This document shows, piece by piece, positions 17,239 through 25,870 of a stretch of DNA of 64,000 nt (its first letter is position 1; each line of letters begins with the position of its first letter). Below the pieces are notes generated by a model that did not search any database, was not told the origin of the DNA, and saw only the letters and a list, made by a program, of their open reading frames with translations. The position numbers and the translations under genes were made by a program. The stretch lies in assembly GCA_944390115.1 (NCBI GenBank), contig CALXOW010000006.1, positions 22,758-86,757 on the forward strand. Reading direction: 5' to 3'. Origin of the DNA: an uncultured Anaerobiospirillum sp. Its GTDB lineage: Bacteria; Pseudomonadota; Gammaproteobacteria; Enterobacterales; Succinivibrionaceae.

Positions 17239-19158
17239 ATGGCATTGATCACAATGATGGGCGGCTCCTTGGCCTATGGCGATGATGCACTGTTGCAAGA
17301 AGCTGATTTTGCCTTAGAAGAAGGCGAGCGCGTGTGCTTGGTCGGCCGAAACGGTACCGGTAAGTCGAGCTTGCTTAAGGTGCTGGCGGGTGTCACCGAG
17401 CTTGATGCTGGGCGCATCATCTTCAAGGATGGCCTGCGCATCAATCGCTTGCAGCAAGATCCACCGCAAGATGCGACCGGCACCGTCTATGGCATGGTGG
17501 CACGTGGCATCGATGTCGTGGGCGAGGCCTTAGCGCGCTTTCGTGAGACTGAGGTAGTCTCCGAGCAAGAAGAGCTGGCCGCCTTTATCGAGCATCATGA
17601 CGGCTGGGTCAAGGATGCTTTGATCTACAAAATCTTAAACAAGATGGAGTTAGATCCCGAGTGTCCTTTGGTCACCTTATCAGGCGGCTGGCGCCGTAAG
17701 GTCGCACTGGCGGCTGCTCTTGCTAATGAGCCGCAGGTGCTGCTCTTAGATGAGCCGACCAATCACTTAGATATCGCGACTATCGCTTGGCTGGAAGAGT
17801 ACCTCAAGGATTTTAAGGGCACGGTCATCTTCGTCTCGCACGACCGCACCTTTACTGACCATTTGGCGAGCCGTATTGTCGAATTAGATCGGGGTAAGTT
17901 ATACTCTTATCCGGGTTCTTTTGATGATTATTTACGCTTGCGCGACGAGCGCTTACGCTTAGAAGAGCTCGAGCGTGCCAATTTTGATCGCGTGCTGGCC
18001 GAAGAAGAGGCCTGGATTCGCCGAGGCGTTAAGGCCCGTTTAGCGCGCAATGAAGGGCGCGTGCGCAATTTAGCGGCGATGCGCAAAGATCGCGCTGAGC
18101 GCCGTGATCGCCAAGGCCGCGCTATCATCAAGATTACCGAGGCCGATCGCTCGGGCAATATCGTTTTCGAGGCTGACCATATCAACGTCACCTATAACGA
18201 TCGCGGCAGCGAGAACGTTATCATCAATGACTTCTCGCCGGTGGTGATGCGCTCGGACCGTATCGGTATCGTGGGTCCTAACGGCGCGGGCAAGACTACC
18301 TTAATCAAGATCTTGCAGGGCCTAGTCAAGCCTACCCATGGCTATGTACGAATCGGCACCAATGTCCAAGTGCAGTACTTTGATCAGTACCATGAGCAGC
18401 TCGAGCTCGAGAAGAGCGTCGCGGACAATGTCGCCGAAGGCAAGAGCGACGTGGTGATCAACAATAAGAGCGTCCACGTCCTGTCCTATCTTAAAAATTT
18501 CCTCTTTACCGCGCGCAGAACCAGAAGCCCGGCCAAGGTGCTCTCGGGCGGCGAAAAGAACCGCTTGATGTTAGCGCGCATCTTTGCCCGTCCGTGCAAT
18601 GTCCTGATTATGGACGAGCCGACCAACGATCTCGATCTTGAGACCTTGGATCTGCTCGAGGAAATGCTGCAAAACTTCCCTGGCACCGTGATCGTGATTA
18701 GCCACGATCGTCGCTTCATCGATAATTTCGCCACCGAGACTTGGGTCTTCACCGGCAACGGTGAGATTGAGACGGTGGTGGGCGGCTGGACTGACGTCGA
18801 GGCCTACTATCGCCGTATCGGCAAGTCAGCGGTCGATGCCGTGAGCGGTAAGCTCAACGAGGTGGAGCCTGAGCGCACTAAAGAGGCTAAGGCCCAAGCG
18901 CGCGCTGAAGCCAAGAAGGAGGCGCCGAAGAAGTCCAAGCTCTCCTTTACTGAAGCTCATGAGCTCGAGGAACTGCCTGCCAAGGTCGAAGCTCAGGAAG
19001 CTAAGCTTAGTGAGTTAGATGCGCAAGTAGCCGATCCCGCCCTTTACACCAAGGGCCCTGACGCGATAAAAGAAGTGACGGCGCAGCGCGATGCGGCGCA
19101 AGCCGAGCTGGATGCGCTCTATGCACGCTGGGAGGATTTGATGGTGCGCAGCGAGTAG
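17239..19158 (+). CDS. uup: ABC-F family ATPase Uup
   Basis: A soluble ABC-F ATPase with two nucleotide-binding domains and no membrane segments; the family acts on ribosomes and Uup also affects transposon excision and replication intermediates. The first Walker A is GRNGTGKSS (about residue 36), with signature LSGGW and Walker B LLLDEPTNHLD. The second Walker A is GPNGAGKTT (about 350), with LSGGEKNR and LIMDEPTNDLD. The C-terminal ~100 residues are charged and coiled-coil-like, as in Uup. It probably shares a transcript with rlmKL. At 639 residues the length is normal. ATG 17239 follows AGGGGA. Confidence 0.94.
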   Translation: MALITMMGGSLAYGDDALLQEADFALEEGERVCLVGRNGTGKSSLLKVLAGVTELDAGRIIFKDGLRINRLQQDPPQDATGTVYGMVARGIDVVGEALARFRETEVVSEQEELAAFIEHHDGWVKDALIYKILNKMELDPECPLVTLSGGWRRKVALAAALANEPQVLLLDEPTNHLDIATIAWLEEYLKDFKGTVIFVSHDRTFTDHLASRIVELDRGKLYSYPGSFDDYLRLRDERLRLEELERANFDRVLAEEEAWIRRGVKARLARNEGRVRNLAAMRKDRAERRDRQGRAIIKITEADRSGNIVFEADHINVTYNDRGSENVIINDFSPVVMRSDRIGIVGPNGAGKTTLIKILQGLVKPTHGYVRIGTNVQVQYFDQYHEQLELEKSVADNVAEGKSDVVINNKSVHVLSYLKNFLFTARRTRSPAKVLSGGEKNRLMLARIFARPCNVLIMDEPTNDLDLETLDLLEEMLQNFPGTVIVISHDRRFIDNFATETWVFTGNGEIETVVGGWTDVEAYYRRIGKSAVDAVSGKLNEVEPERTKEAKAQARAEAKKEAPKKSKLSFTEAHELEELPAKVEAQEAKLSELDAQVADPALYTKGPDAIKEVTAQRDAAQAELDALYARWEDLMVRSE

Positions 19159-19206
19159 CGCCGACTGAGTTTTTTGTTTTTGTTTGCCACAATAAAGGAG
19201 GCATGT

Positions 19207-20286
19207 ATGACCACGATTTCCAATATTGATTTGCACTGTCATACCACCGCATCTGATGGTGCTTATAGTCCCGAGCAAGTCGTGGCCCGTGCCTACAGTC
19301 GTGGTCTTAATCTCTTGGCCATCACCGACCACGATGCGGTGGGCGGGGTGGCAGCGGCGCAAGCTGAGGCGCAGCGCCTCAATGCTCTGCTCTTAGCAGG
19401 CGCGCCTGAGGCGCCAGTTGAGACCTATATCAAGCCCAATGCTGAGGTGCAAAGCGTCGAAAATGGCAGCTTGGAGCGCACGCCTAATGAGCGGCTGCTC
19501 ACGGTGGTACCGGGCATTGAAATCTCTACCACCTGGCATGATGAGCAAATCCATATCGCCGGACTCTTTATCGATATCAATAGTCCTGAGCTGACCGCAG
19601 TGTTAGAGCAGCAAAAGGTACGGCGGGAAGAGCGTGCGGCTGCTATTGGCGAGAAGCTCGACCGTTTAGGCTTTAGCAATTCCTACCAGCGCTGTAAGGA
19701 CAAAGCCCAAGCCGGGGCTTCGATTACCCGTGGCAACTACGCGCGCTTTATCTTTGAAGAGGGTAAGGCCGAGAGCATTGACGCAGCCTTTAACCAGTAC
19801 TTAAAGCGGGGCCAACCAGCTTACGTTAATACCGAGTGGATTAGCGTAGAGCAGGCGGTGGCCGCGATTAAGGCCGCAGGGGGCGTAGCTGTGCTGGCGC
19901 ACCCACGCCGTTACAAGATCTCCAATGGGCGCTTACGTCGCCTGTGCAAGGACTTTAAGGCCTGCGGCGGCACCGGCTTTGAGGTGGCATCCTCGCAGCA
20001 AAAGCCAATGGATTTTGACTATCTGGTGCAGCTGTGCGTCGAGTTTGATTTCTTCGCGAGCTTAGGCTCAGACTTTCACACCGACAACATCTACCGCGAC
20101 TTAGGTCAGAATCTGGCGCTGCCTGATGCCTTAGCGCCAATCTGGCGTTGCCCTGAAGCCCAAGCTTTTGGCATCGATGCGGCGCTCAAACAGCGCCGCG
20201 TCAACCTGACCTATGCCAAGAGCGATGAGACGGGCGCTAAGGCTGATGATGGGGCTAAAGAGTCCGGTGCTCAGGCCGATGCGTAA
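19207..20286 (+). CDS. rnm: PHP-domain phosphoesterase, RNase AM-like (5'-3' exoribonuclease)
   Basis: A PHP-family metal-dependent hydrolase of the YciV/Rnm type, which degrades short RNAs and matures rRNA 5' ends in E. coli. Metal-binding motifs are DLHCHTTASDG near the N-terminus, LLAITDHDAVGG, a Glu in VVPGIEIS, AHPRRYK and GSDFHT near the end. At 359 residues it is longer than YciV (~290), with an extra segment at about residues 60-100 and a charged tail. ATG 19207 follows a near-perfect AAAGGAGG; an upstream in-frame start would overlap that site. It follows uup closely and overlaps the SDR gene by 8 bp. Confidence 0.85.
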   Translation: MTTISNIDLHCHTTASDGAYSPEQVVARAYSRGLNLLAITDHDAVGGVAAAQAEAQRLNALLLAGAPEAPVETYIKPNAEVQSVENGSLERTPNERLLTVVPGIEISTTWHDEQIHIAGLFIDINSPELTAVLEQQKVRREERAAAIGEKLDRLGFSNSYQRCKDKAQAGASITRGNYARFIFEEGKAESIDAAFNQYLKRGQPAYVNTEWISVEQAVAAIKAAGGVAVLAHPRRYKISNGRLRRLCKDFKACGGTGFEVASSQQKPMDFDYLVQLCVEFDFFASLGSDFHTDNIYRDLGQNLALPDALAPIWRCPEAQAFGIDAALKQRRVNLTYAKSDETGAKADDGAKESGAQADA

Positions 20287-21031
20287 GCAGATACCAGGTG
20301 CTACGGCTTCATTGCTCGTGATCGGCGCGACCTCCGAGATTGCGGTGGCCACGGTCAAAGAGTTTATCGCGCGCTATCCGCAGACTACGTGGCAGATCCA
20401 TCTGTTGGGACGCAATGATGCGGCCTTGGCCCAGCTGGCCGCAGAATTTGCTGCCACCTGGGGCCACTACGACACCAGCATGGCCCCTGAGGAACAACAA
20501 TCGTGCTTGCCTTTATGGGACGAGATTGACTACTGCTTGTGTGCCGTGGGCTACTTAGGCCCACAGTTTTCGGCCGAGCACGATCCTCAAGAAGCGGCCT
20601 TGATTACCACAGCCAACTATAGCGGGCTCTTGCCTATCTTGGATGCGGTCGCTTTGCGGATGGAGACGGCCGGGAACGGTTCTTTGCTCGTGATAAGCTC
20701 AGTAGCGGGCGAGCGCGGGCGCCGCTCCAATTACTACTATGGTGCGGCCAAGGCGGCGCTAACGGCTTATCTTTCGGGCTTGCGTCTGCGCCTCTTGCCA
20801 CGGGGCGTGCACGTTATGACGATTAAGCCGGGCTACGTGCTCACGCGCATGGTCGCCGGGCGTCAGCTGCCGCCCTATATCAGCGCCCGCCCCGAGACTA
20901 TCGCCCGTGATATTGTCAGGGCTACCGCCAAACGCCAGCCGGTGCTCTACACCATGTGGGCCTGGCGCTATATCATGGCGTTTACCCGCCTCATCCCCGA
21001 GCGCATCTTTATGCATTTGCGCCGTTTTTAG
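20279..21031 (+). CDS. Short-chain dehydrogenase/reductase
   Basis: A 250-residue SDR oxidoreductase. The nucleotide-binding glycine motif is modified (LLVIGATSEIAVATV instead of TGxxxGxG), as in the DprE2-like and related SDRs. An N-A-x-G-like segment (CAVGYLG), a catalytic Ser (VISSVAGERG) and the YxxxK pair (YYYGAAKAAL) are present. The start ATGCGTAA overlaps the stop of the preceding PHP gene, so translation is probably coupled. An alternative start 22 codons upstream would overlap much more. The substrate is unknown; polyol, sugar or lipid-linked substrates are known for close family members. Confidence 0.82.
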   Translation: MRKQIPGATASLLVIGATSEIAVATVKEFIARYPQTTWQIHLLGRNDAALAQLAAEFAATWGHYDTSMAPEEQQSCLPLWDEIDYCLCAVGYLGPQFSAEHDPQEAALITTANYSGLLPILDAVALRMETAGNGSLLVISSVAGERGRRSNYYYGAAKAALTAYLSGLRLRLLPRGVHVMTIKPGYVLTRMVAGRQLPPYISARPETIARDIVRATAKRQPVLYTMWAWRYIMAFTRLIPERIFMHLRRF

Positions 21032-21039
21032 GAGCGAAA

Positions 21040-21061
21040 AAAGCCCGCTGACGCGGGCTTT
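21040..21061 (-). terminator. Convergent terminator between SDR gene and GH51 gene
   Basis: Stem AAAGCCCGC (21040-21048) with GCGGGCTTT (21053-21061) and a 4-nt loop. On the minus strand it is followed by a run of six T, as expected for a terminator of the GH51 transcript. On the plus strand it sits 9 bp after the SDR stop and may also work there. Confidence 0.8.
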
Positions 21062-21146
21062 GCATTAATTGGCTCCTGGAGGTGAAGGAGCGCTGATGGT
21101 TTATTGTGAAGCTGGAGCTCTAGTGCCAAGCTTTAGCTCTGGTGCT

Positions 21147-22673
21147 CTATTGCTCGCCTTCAACCTTGAACAGGTAGAGGTTGAAGCTCAGTGGCTTGAC
21201 CTGAACCGTGAGGCTATCTTGCTCGGCCTTGGTGACTGGTACCTCGTGTGGTACTACGGCATTAGGCTCGGCAAAGGTGTTTTGTGCCAGCAGTGGGCAG
21301 TCGGCAAGCTCATGGTGTGCGGTCAGCTCGACCTTACCAAAGCCATCTAAGGTGAAGCTCAGGTCTTGGGTCTGATGCTGATCGAGATTTAAGACGAAGA
21401 AGGCGATTTCCTTGCGCTCGTCGTTGTAAACAGCGGCCGACTGTAAGGTCTTGGTCTGGCCGTGGACGGTCTCAATGCATGGGACGTTAGCAAAGTAGCG
21501 TAAAGCCTTGCCGCGACCGTAGACCGAGAGCCACTTGAATGGATAGAAGATGGTCTGCTTGATCACCGCACCATTAGGCTGGGTGTAGATCGGGGCAATG
21601 ACGTTGACGAGCTGGGCTAAGCTGGCCATCTTGACGCGATCGCAATTGTTGACCAGGGTGCACATCAGGCCACCTAAGACCAGAGCGTCTAAGAAGGTGT
21701 AGTGCTGCTCGAGTAATGGTGGAGCCTTAGTGAAGCGATTGTTTGGATCGCGGTCAAAGAAGTCCATCCATGGCTCGCCTTCGATCGACCAAATGTTGTA
21801 CTCGTCAAAAGAGATCATCATGTCCTTGTTCGAGCGCAGCTTGGCCTTGACGAAGTCAGCAGTGGCCTTGATGGTATGGATGAAGTTATCCATCCGGACG
21901 TACGAGCCTAAGAAGTCCTCAAGCTTACCCGTGCTGTTCTCAAAGTAGTGGTGGCACGAGAGGTAGTCGACTTGGTCATAGCAGGTCTCCAATACCACGC
22001 GATCCCACTCGGGATAGCTTGGCAGATTGGTGGTGGCGCTGCCGCAGGCAACCAGCTTGATGCTTGGGTCAACCCACTTCATGATCTTGGCGGTCTCGCG
22101 GGCCTTGCGACCATACTCATCAGCCTCTAAATGGCAGGTCTGCCATGGGCCGTCCATTTCGTTGCCTACGCACCAGTACTTAAAGCCAAATGGCTTTTCA
22201 TAGCCATGCTGCTTGCGCAGGTCAGAGTAGTAGGTGCCGCCCTTGAGGTTGGAGTACTCGACAAAGTAGCCGGCCTCTTGTGGGGTGCCAGTGCCGAGGT
22301 TAACCGCAACCATTGGCTCGACCCCAAACTTCTGCGCCCAGGTGTAGAACTCGCCGATACCAAACTCGTTGGTTTCCTTGGAGAGCCAAGCGTAGTCTAA
22401 GCGGACTGGGCGTTGCTCCTTAGGGCCGACGCCATCTAACCAGTTGTAGCCCGAGACAAAGTTGCCACCAGGATAGCGTACGGTCGAGACCTTGAGCTCC
22501 TGAATTAAGTTGGCAACATCGGTGCGGAAGCCATGCTCGTCAGCGCTTGGGTGGCCTGGCTCGTAGATACCAGTGTACACGGCGCGGCCTAAGTGCTCGA
22601 CAAAGGAGCCGTAGAGGGTGTCTTCAACGGTGCTGATATAGTTACCAGCTTGTAACAGATATTTGATTGCCAT
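21147..22673 (-). CDS. abfA: GH51 alpha-L-arabinofuranosidase, intracellular
   Basis: Retaining glycoside hydrolase family 51 enzyme that removes arabinofuranose side groups from arabino-xylo-oligosaccharides. The 508-residue protein has the family acid/base Glu in WCVGNEMDGPW (about residue 175) and the nucleophile Glu in ISFDEYNIW (about residue 295), with a C-terminal beta-sandwich. There is no signal peptide, so action is on imported oligosaccharides. It lies 34 bp downstream of a GPH-family sugar symporter and is probably co-transcribed with it. AAGGAA precedes ATG 22673. Confidence 0.94.
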   Translation of the reverse strand: MAIKYLLQAGNYISTVEDTLYGSFVEHLGRAVYTGIYEPGHPSADEHGFRTDVANLIQELKVSTVRYPGGNFVSGYNWLDGVGPKEQRPVRLDYAWLSKETNEFGIGEFYTWAQKFGVEPMVAVNLGTGTPQEAGYFVEYSNLKGGTYYSDLRKQHGYEKPFGFKYWCVGNEMDGPWQTCHLEADEYGRKARETAKIMKWVDPSIKLVACGSATTNLPSYPEWDRVVLETCYDQVDYLSCHHYFENSTGKLEDFLGSYVRMDNFIHTIKATADFVKAKLRSNKDMMISFDEYNIWSIEGEPWMDFFDRDPNNRFTKAPPLLEQHYTFLDALVLGGLMCTLVNNCDRVKMASLAQLVNVIAPIYTQPNGAVIKQTIFYPFKWLSVYGRGKALRYFANVPCIETVHGQTKTLQSAAVYNDERKEIAFFVLNLDQHQTQDLSFTLDGFGKVELTAHHELADCPLLAQNTFAEPNAVVPHEVPVTKAEQDSLTVQVKPLSFNLYLFKVEGEQ

Positions 22674-22707
22674 AACAATAGGTTCCTTTTAAGCTTGAGC
22701 GTTCAGA

Positions 22708-24084
22708 TTAGGCTTGGGCGTACAGAGCCTTGGAGATCTTAGCCATAGTTGGGCGATCGAGCTTGTAGAAGAATTGGGTAACGAGGAAGGTGACTAAGTA
22801 GCCGATAATTGGAATCCAGGTCATCAGGGCGTAAATACCGGAGATAGCTTCCTCAGATTGGGTGGCATTGTTGGCCTCATAGCCGTAGACCGAGAGGACA
22901 AAGCCAACTAAAGCACCGCCGACGGCTAAGGCGACCTTCAAGGTGAAGAGGTGACCTGAGGCGCACAGACCCGAGGCACGCTGGCCTAACTTGTAAGCAC
23001 CGTAGTCATCGACGTCACCGATAAAGGACCAAATGATTGGAGCGGCGATCTGGTGAATGGTCGAGAGGACGATAAAGACGATATAGATTAAGACGACCTG
23101 CGAGCTTGGGATAATGAAGAGCAGAGCCGAGAGCACGATGCAGGCAATCTTGACGCCCTTATAGACCGTGACCTTGCACCAACGGTTAGTGAAGTAGGAG
23201 GTGAGGTAAGCGCCACCGATGTTTGCGATAATGCCGACGGTCAAGAAGAGCGAGGCGGCAACGTCGTCAAAGCCTAAGACGTACTTGGCAAAGTAGATGG
23301 ATGCAGCACCACGAACGAAGGATGGAATGCAGTCTAAGAACATGAGCGAGGTGCTGACGAACCATTGGTCGTTCTTGACAATCTTCTTGAAGGAGTCGCT
23401 TAAGCTCTCAGCTGCTTGGTCGGCCGTAGGCATAATGCGCTCACGGGTGTAGAAGAAGCAGAAGAAGAATAAGAAGACTGCCAGTACGGCAAAGATCGAC
23501 AGGGTGTAGAAGAAGCCGGTAGCACGGTCGCCGTCACCTAAGAAGTTGACCAGTGGCAGCAGGGTCAAGGTGCAGAAGAGCGAGGCTAAACCAGCGCCGA
23601 CAAAGCGGAACTTCTGGCAGGAAACGCGATCGACTGGGTCGGCGGTAATAACGCCACCTAAGCTGCAATAAGGAATATTGACGCAGCTATAGAGAATCGA
23701 GAGCAGGCCGTAGGTTAAGAAGGCGTAGACGATCTTGCCGGTCTCAGATAAGTCTGGGGTGTAGAACATGATGAGACAGGAGGCGGCAAAAGGCAGGGTG
23801 AAAACTGCCATCCACTTGCGATAGCGGCCATACTTGCTGTGGGTCTTGTCCATCCACGCGCCGTAAATCGGGTCGAAGAAGGCATCAAAGATGCGTACCA
23901 CCAAGAACATGGTGGCGACCACGGCCGGGGTCAGACCGAAAATATCGGTGTAGAAGAATGACAAGAACATGGTGATTGGGTTGAACAAGAAGTTACATGC
24001 CGCATCACCAGCACCAAAGCCCACCTTCTCCATAAAGGAGAGCTTGCCTGTAGCCCCAACTGGGCTCTTTGCTAACTCACTCAT
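22708..24084 (-). CDS. GPH-family sugar:cation symporter
   Basis: A 458-residue membrane protein with about 12 hydrophobic segments, of the glycoside-pentoside-hexuronide:cation symporter family (MelB/XynP type). The N-terminal motif KVGFGAGDAACNFLFNP and the loop RIFDAFFDPIYGAWMDKT, with the conserved Asp residues of the cation/sugar site, are typical. The start is set at ATG 24084 after AAGGATT; a TTG two codons upstream is less likely. Its partner gene encodes a GH51 enzyme, so arabinose-containing pentosides are likely substrates. A divergent AraC regulator is 224 bp away. Confidence 0.9.
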   Translation of the reverse strand: MSELAKSPVGATGKLSFMEKVGFGAGDAACNFLFNPITMFLSFFYTDIFGLTPAVVATMFLVVRIFDAFFDPIYGAWMDKTHSKYGRYRKWMAVFTLPFAASCLIMFYTPDLSETGKIVYAFLTYGLLSILYSCVNIPYCSLGGVITADPVDRVSCQKFRFVGAGLASLFCTLTLLPLVNFLGDGDRATGFFYTLSIFAVLAVFLFFFCFFYTRERIMPTADQAAESLSDSFKKIVKNDQWFVSTSLMFLDCIPSFVRGAASIYFAKYVLGFDDVAASLFLTVGIIANIGGAYLTSYFTNRWCKVTVYKGVKIACIVLSALLFIIPSSQVVLIYIVFIVLSTIHQIAAPIIWSFIGDVDDYGAYKLGQRASGLCASGHLFTLKVALAVGGALVGFVLSVYGYEANNATQSEEAISGIYALMTWIPIIGYLVTFLVTQFFYKLDRPTMAKISKALYAQA

Positions 24085-24190
24085 CGACAATCCTTAATTG
24101 GTGTCTAAACAATCCTGATGGCACCCCGTAGGCGCCCGGGCGATCGGCCCGCACAATCACATGCTCGCCTACAGCGAACAGGGCTAATCT

Positions 24191-24290
24191 TAAAAATCAG
24201 GTCAAGTTGATTTTGTGACTTGGAACAAACTTAACGCGCCGCTGCCTATTAAAAATCAAGTCAGTGGTATTAATATCAAGCAATTGATAT
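24191..24290. promoter_or_regulatory. Putative AraC-type operators between symporter and regulator
   Basis: The divergent region contains a direct repeat TAAAAATCARGTCA (24191-24204 and 24250-24263, 59 bp apart), an inverted pair CAAGT/ACTTG (24203-24222), and a palindrome ATATCAA-N4-TTGATAT (24273-24290) just before the regulator gene. Direct repeats are typical AraC-family binding sites. Assignment to this regulator is inference. Confidence 0.5.
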
Positions 24291-24308
24291 TTTTAGAGAC
24301 AGAACGCG

Positions 24309-25712
24309 ATGTTTGGGAATTGGCATGTCGACACTTTGCGTTTGTATGAGGTTATCGCCTCGCCCATTGTGCTCTTTGGGCCTGAACTGCAAGTAAGTTT
24401 TGCCCACGGCAATCGCGCTGATGAGCGTCCTTATGAAGAGCTGGCACGCACTTGGTCGCGCAATATTGGCGAGCCCTTGCTGCTCTCGGCTGATAACCCG
24501 ATCGGCGGCCTGCGCTTGCCTGAGCGCAGCATCGTGTTGATTGGCCCCATTACTCCGCTCAAGGTCACGCTGGCAGGCCAAAATCACTTCGTGGAAAACA
24601 AGACGGCGCAAGCAGCGGCCAATCTGTGGCTCAAGCTGGTCAGTGAGTTTTGCCGCCGCTCGGTGCACGCTCAAGAACCAGATGACTTAGAGCTAAATCA
24701 GCTCGGCTCAAGCGAACTGGGTTTAGGGGAGGCGCAGTTAGAGCAGGAGTTAAGTCAGCTCCTAGGACTTAAGATCCGTGCGGCCCACCAACCAGAGCCG
24801 GTTACCAGCACTACGCTGAGCTCTGTGCTCGAGAGTAATTTTGATTTAAGCCGCATCGTGGCGGCGCAAGGTACCGCCTACAATCCTTTTGATGGCAATT
24901 TCAGCCCAGATGTGGTCTCACCTAAGGATGAAGATGCCTTTATCGCCGCGCTCAACTTGGGCAAAATCAGCACGGTGCATCACCACAATCAGCTGCGCAA
25001 TGAGGTATTGATGCAAGAGGCGGTGCGTGAGGGCGATTTAACTAAGCTGCGCTGGGCCAATAGCTTGGCCACCAAGGGTAAGGCCGGTATTTTGGGTTTA
25101 ACCCCGCTTAGGCACTGGCAAAATCACGCCCATATCAGCAATGTGCTCGCAAGCCGTGCCGCCATTGACGCGGGCATTGCGCCCGAGGAGGCTTATGTCC
25201 TCTCAGATAAGCTTTTCTTGGTGGTCGAGCAAGTCACCGACCCGATGCTGGCTAAGTATATGCGCTTTGTCATTTGGCGTGCTTTCACCGAGCAGGTCAA
25301 GCGCCATCGCGATGAGCTCAAGGCGCGCCAACAGACACTGGACACGCTGACTCAAGTAAGTACCCCCGGCAGTCCAGAGCCCGTCTTGGTACTCAAGGCG
25401 CGCTATCTCATGGCTCAGCGCTTAATGGAGCCTTTAACTCTCACCTCTATTGCCGAGGAGCTAGGGTGCACCCCAGAGCATTTAGCGCGCAGCTTCAAGC
25501 GCTATCACCATCAAACGGTGCATGAGTATTTAGTGGCAGAGCGCCTGAAGCTGGCCAAGGAGCTCTTGCTTGAGAGCAATCAAAAGGTAGGCGATATCGC
25601 GCAGCTGCTGCACTTTGCCTCAAGCTCACATTTTTGTGCTGCCTTCAAGGAGCGTGAGCACTTAAGTCCACTCAAGTGGCGCAAGCTGCACGCCAAGGTC
25701 GTTGAGGGCTAA
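24309..25712 (+). CDS. AraC-family transcriptional regulator
   Basis: A 467-residue regulator. The C-terminal ~100 residues hold the AraC double helix-turn-helix: LTLTSIAEELGCTPEHLARS, then HQTVHEYLVAERLKLAKELL, then VGDIAQLLHFASSSHFCAAF and the closing LSPLKWRKL. The long N-terminal part (about 360 residues) resembles the ligand-binding region of YSIRK/Btr-type AraC proteins rather than the short AraC cupin. Its divergent position next to the pentoside symporter and GH51 gene suggests it controls them. The last 20 bp with the stop are exactly duplicated downstream (25695-25714 and 25715-25734). Confidence 0.88.
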   Translation: MFGNWHVDTLRLYEVIASPIVLFGPELQVSFAHGNRADERPYEELARTWSRNIGEPLLLSADNPIGGLRLPERSIVLIGPITPLKVTLAGQNHFVENKTAQAAANLWLKLVSEFCRRSVHAQEPDDLELNQLGSSELGLGEAQLEQELSQLLGLKIRAAHQPEPVTSTTLSSVLESNFDLSRIVAAQGTAYNPFDGNFSPDVVSPKDEDAFIAALNLGKISTVHHHNQLRNEVLMQEAVREGDLTKLRWANSLATKGKAGILGLTPLRHWQNHAHISNVLASRAAIDAGIAPEEAYVLSDKLFLVVEQVTDPMLAKYMRFVIWRAFTEQVKRHRDELKARQQTLDTLTQVSTPGSPEPVLVLKARYLMAQRLMEPLTLTSIAEELGCTPEHLARSFKRYHHQTVHEYLVAERLKLAKELLLESNQKVGDIAQLLHFASSSHFCAAFKEREHLSPLKWRKLHAKVVEG

Positions 25713-25743
25713 GAAAGGTCGTTGAGGGCTAAGAGACCCACAC

Positions 25744-25777
25744 AAAAAAAAGAGAGCACCTAGGTAGGGTGCTCTCT
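25744..25777 (-). terminator. Terminator of the GH120 gene (minus strand)
   Basis: Stem AGAGAGCACC (25751-25760) with GGTGCTCTCT (25768-25777) and a 7-nt loop. On the minus strand it is followed by a run of seven or more T. It also lies downstream of the AraC gene on the plus strand. Confidence 0.85.
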
Positions 25778-25870
25778 TAGTGGATCTGTTGCCGCAGGCG
25801 CTGGCACCTAGAAGATAGCCTTCTTGGGGCAAAGCCTACGGTCGGTTTGTCTTAAGGAGATGAACTTGTT

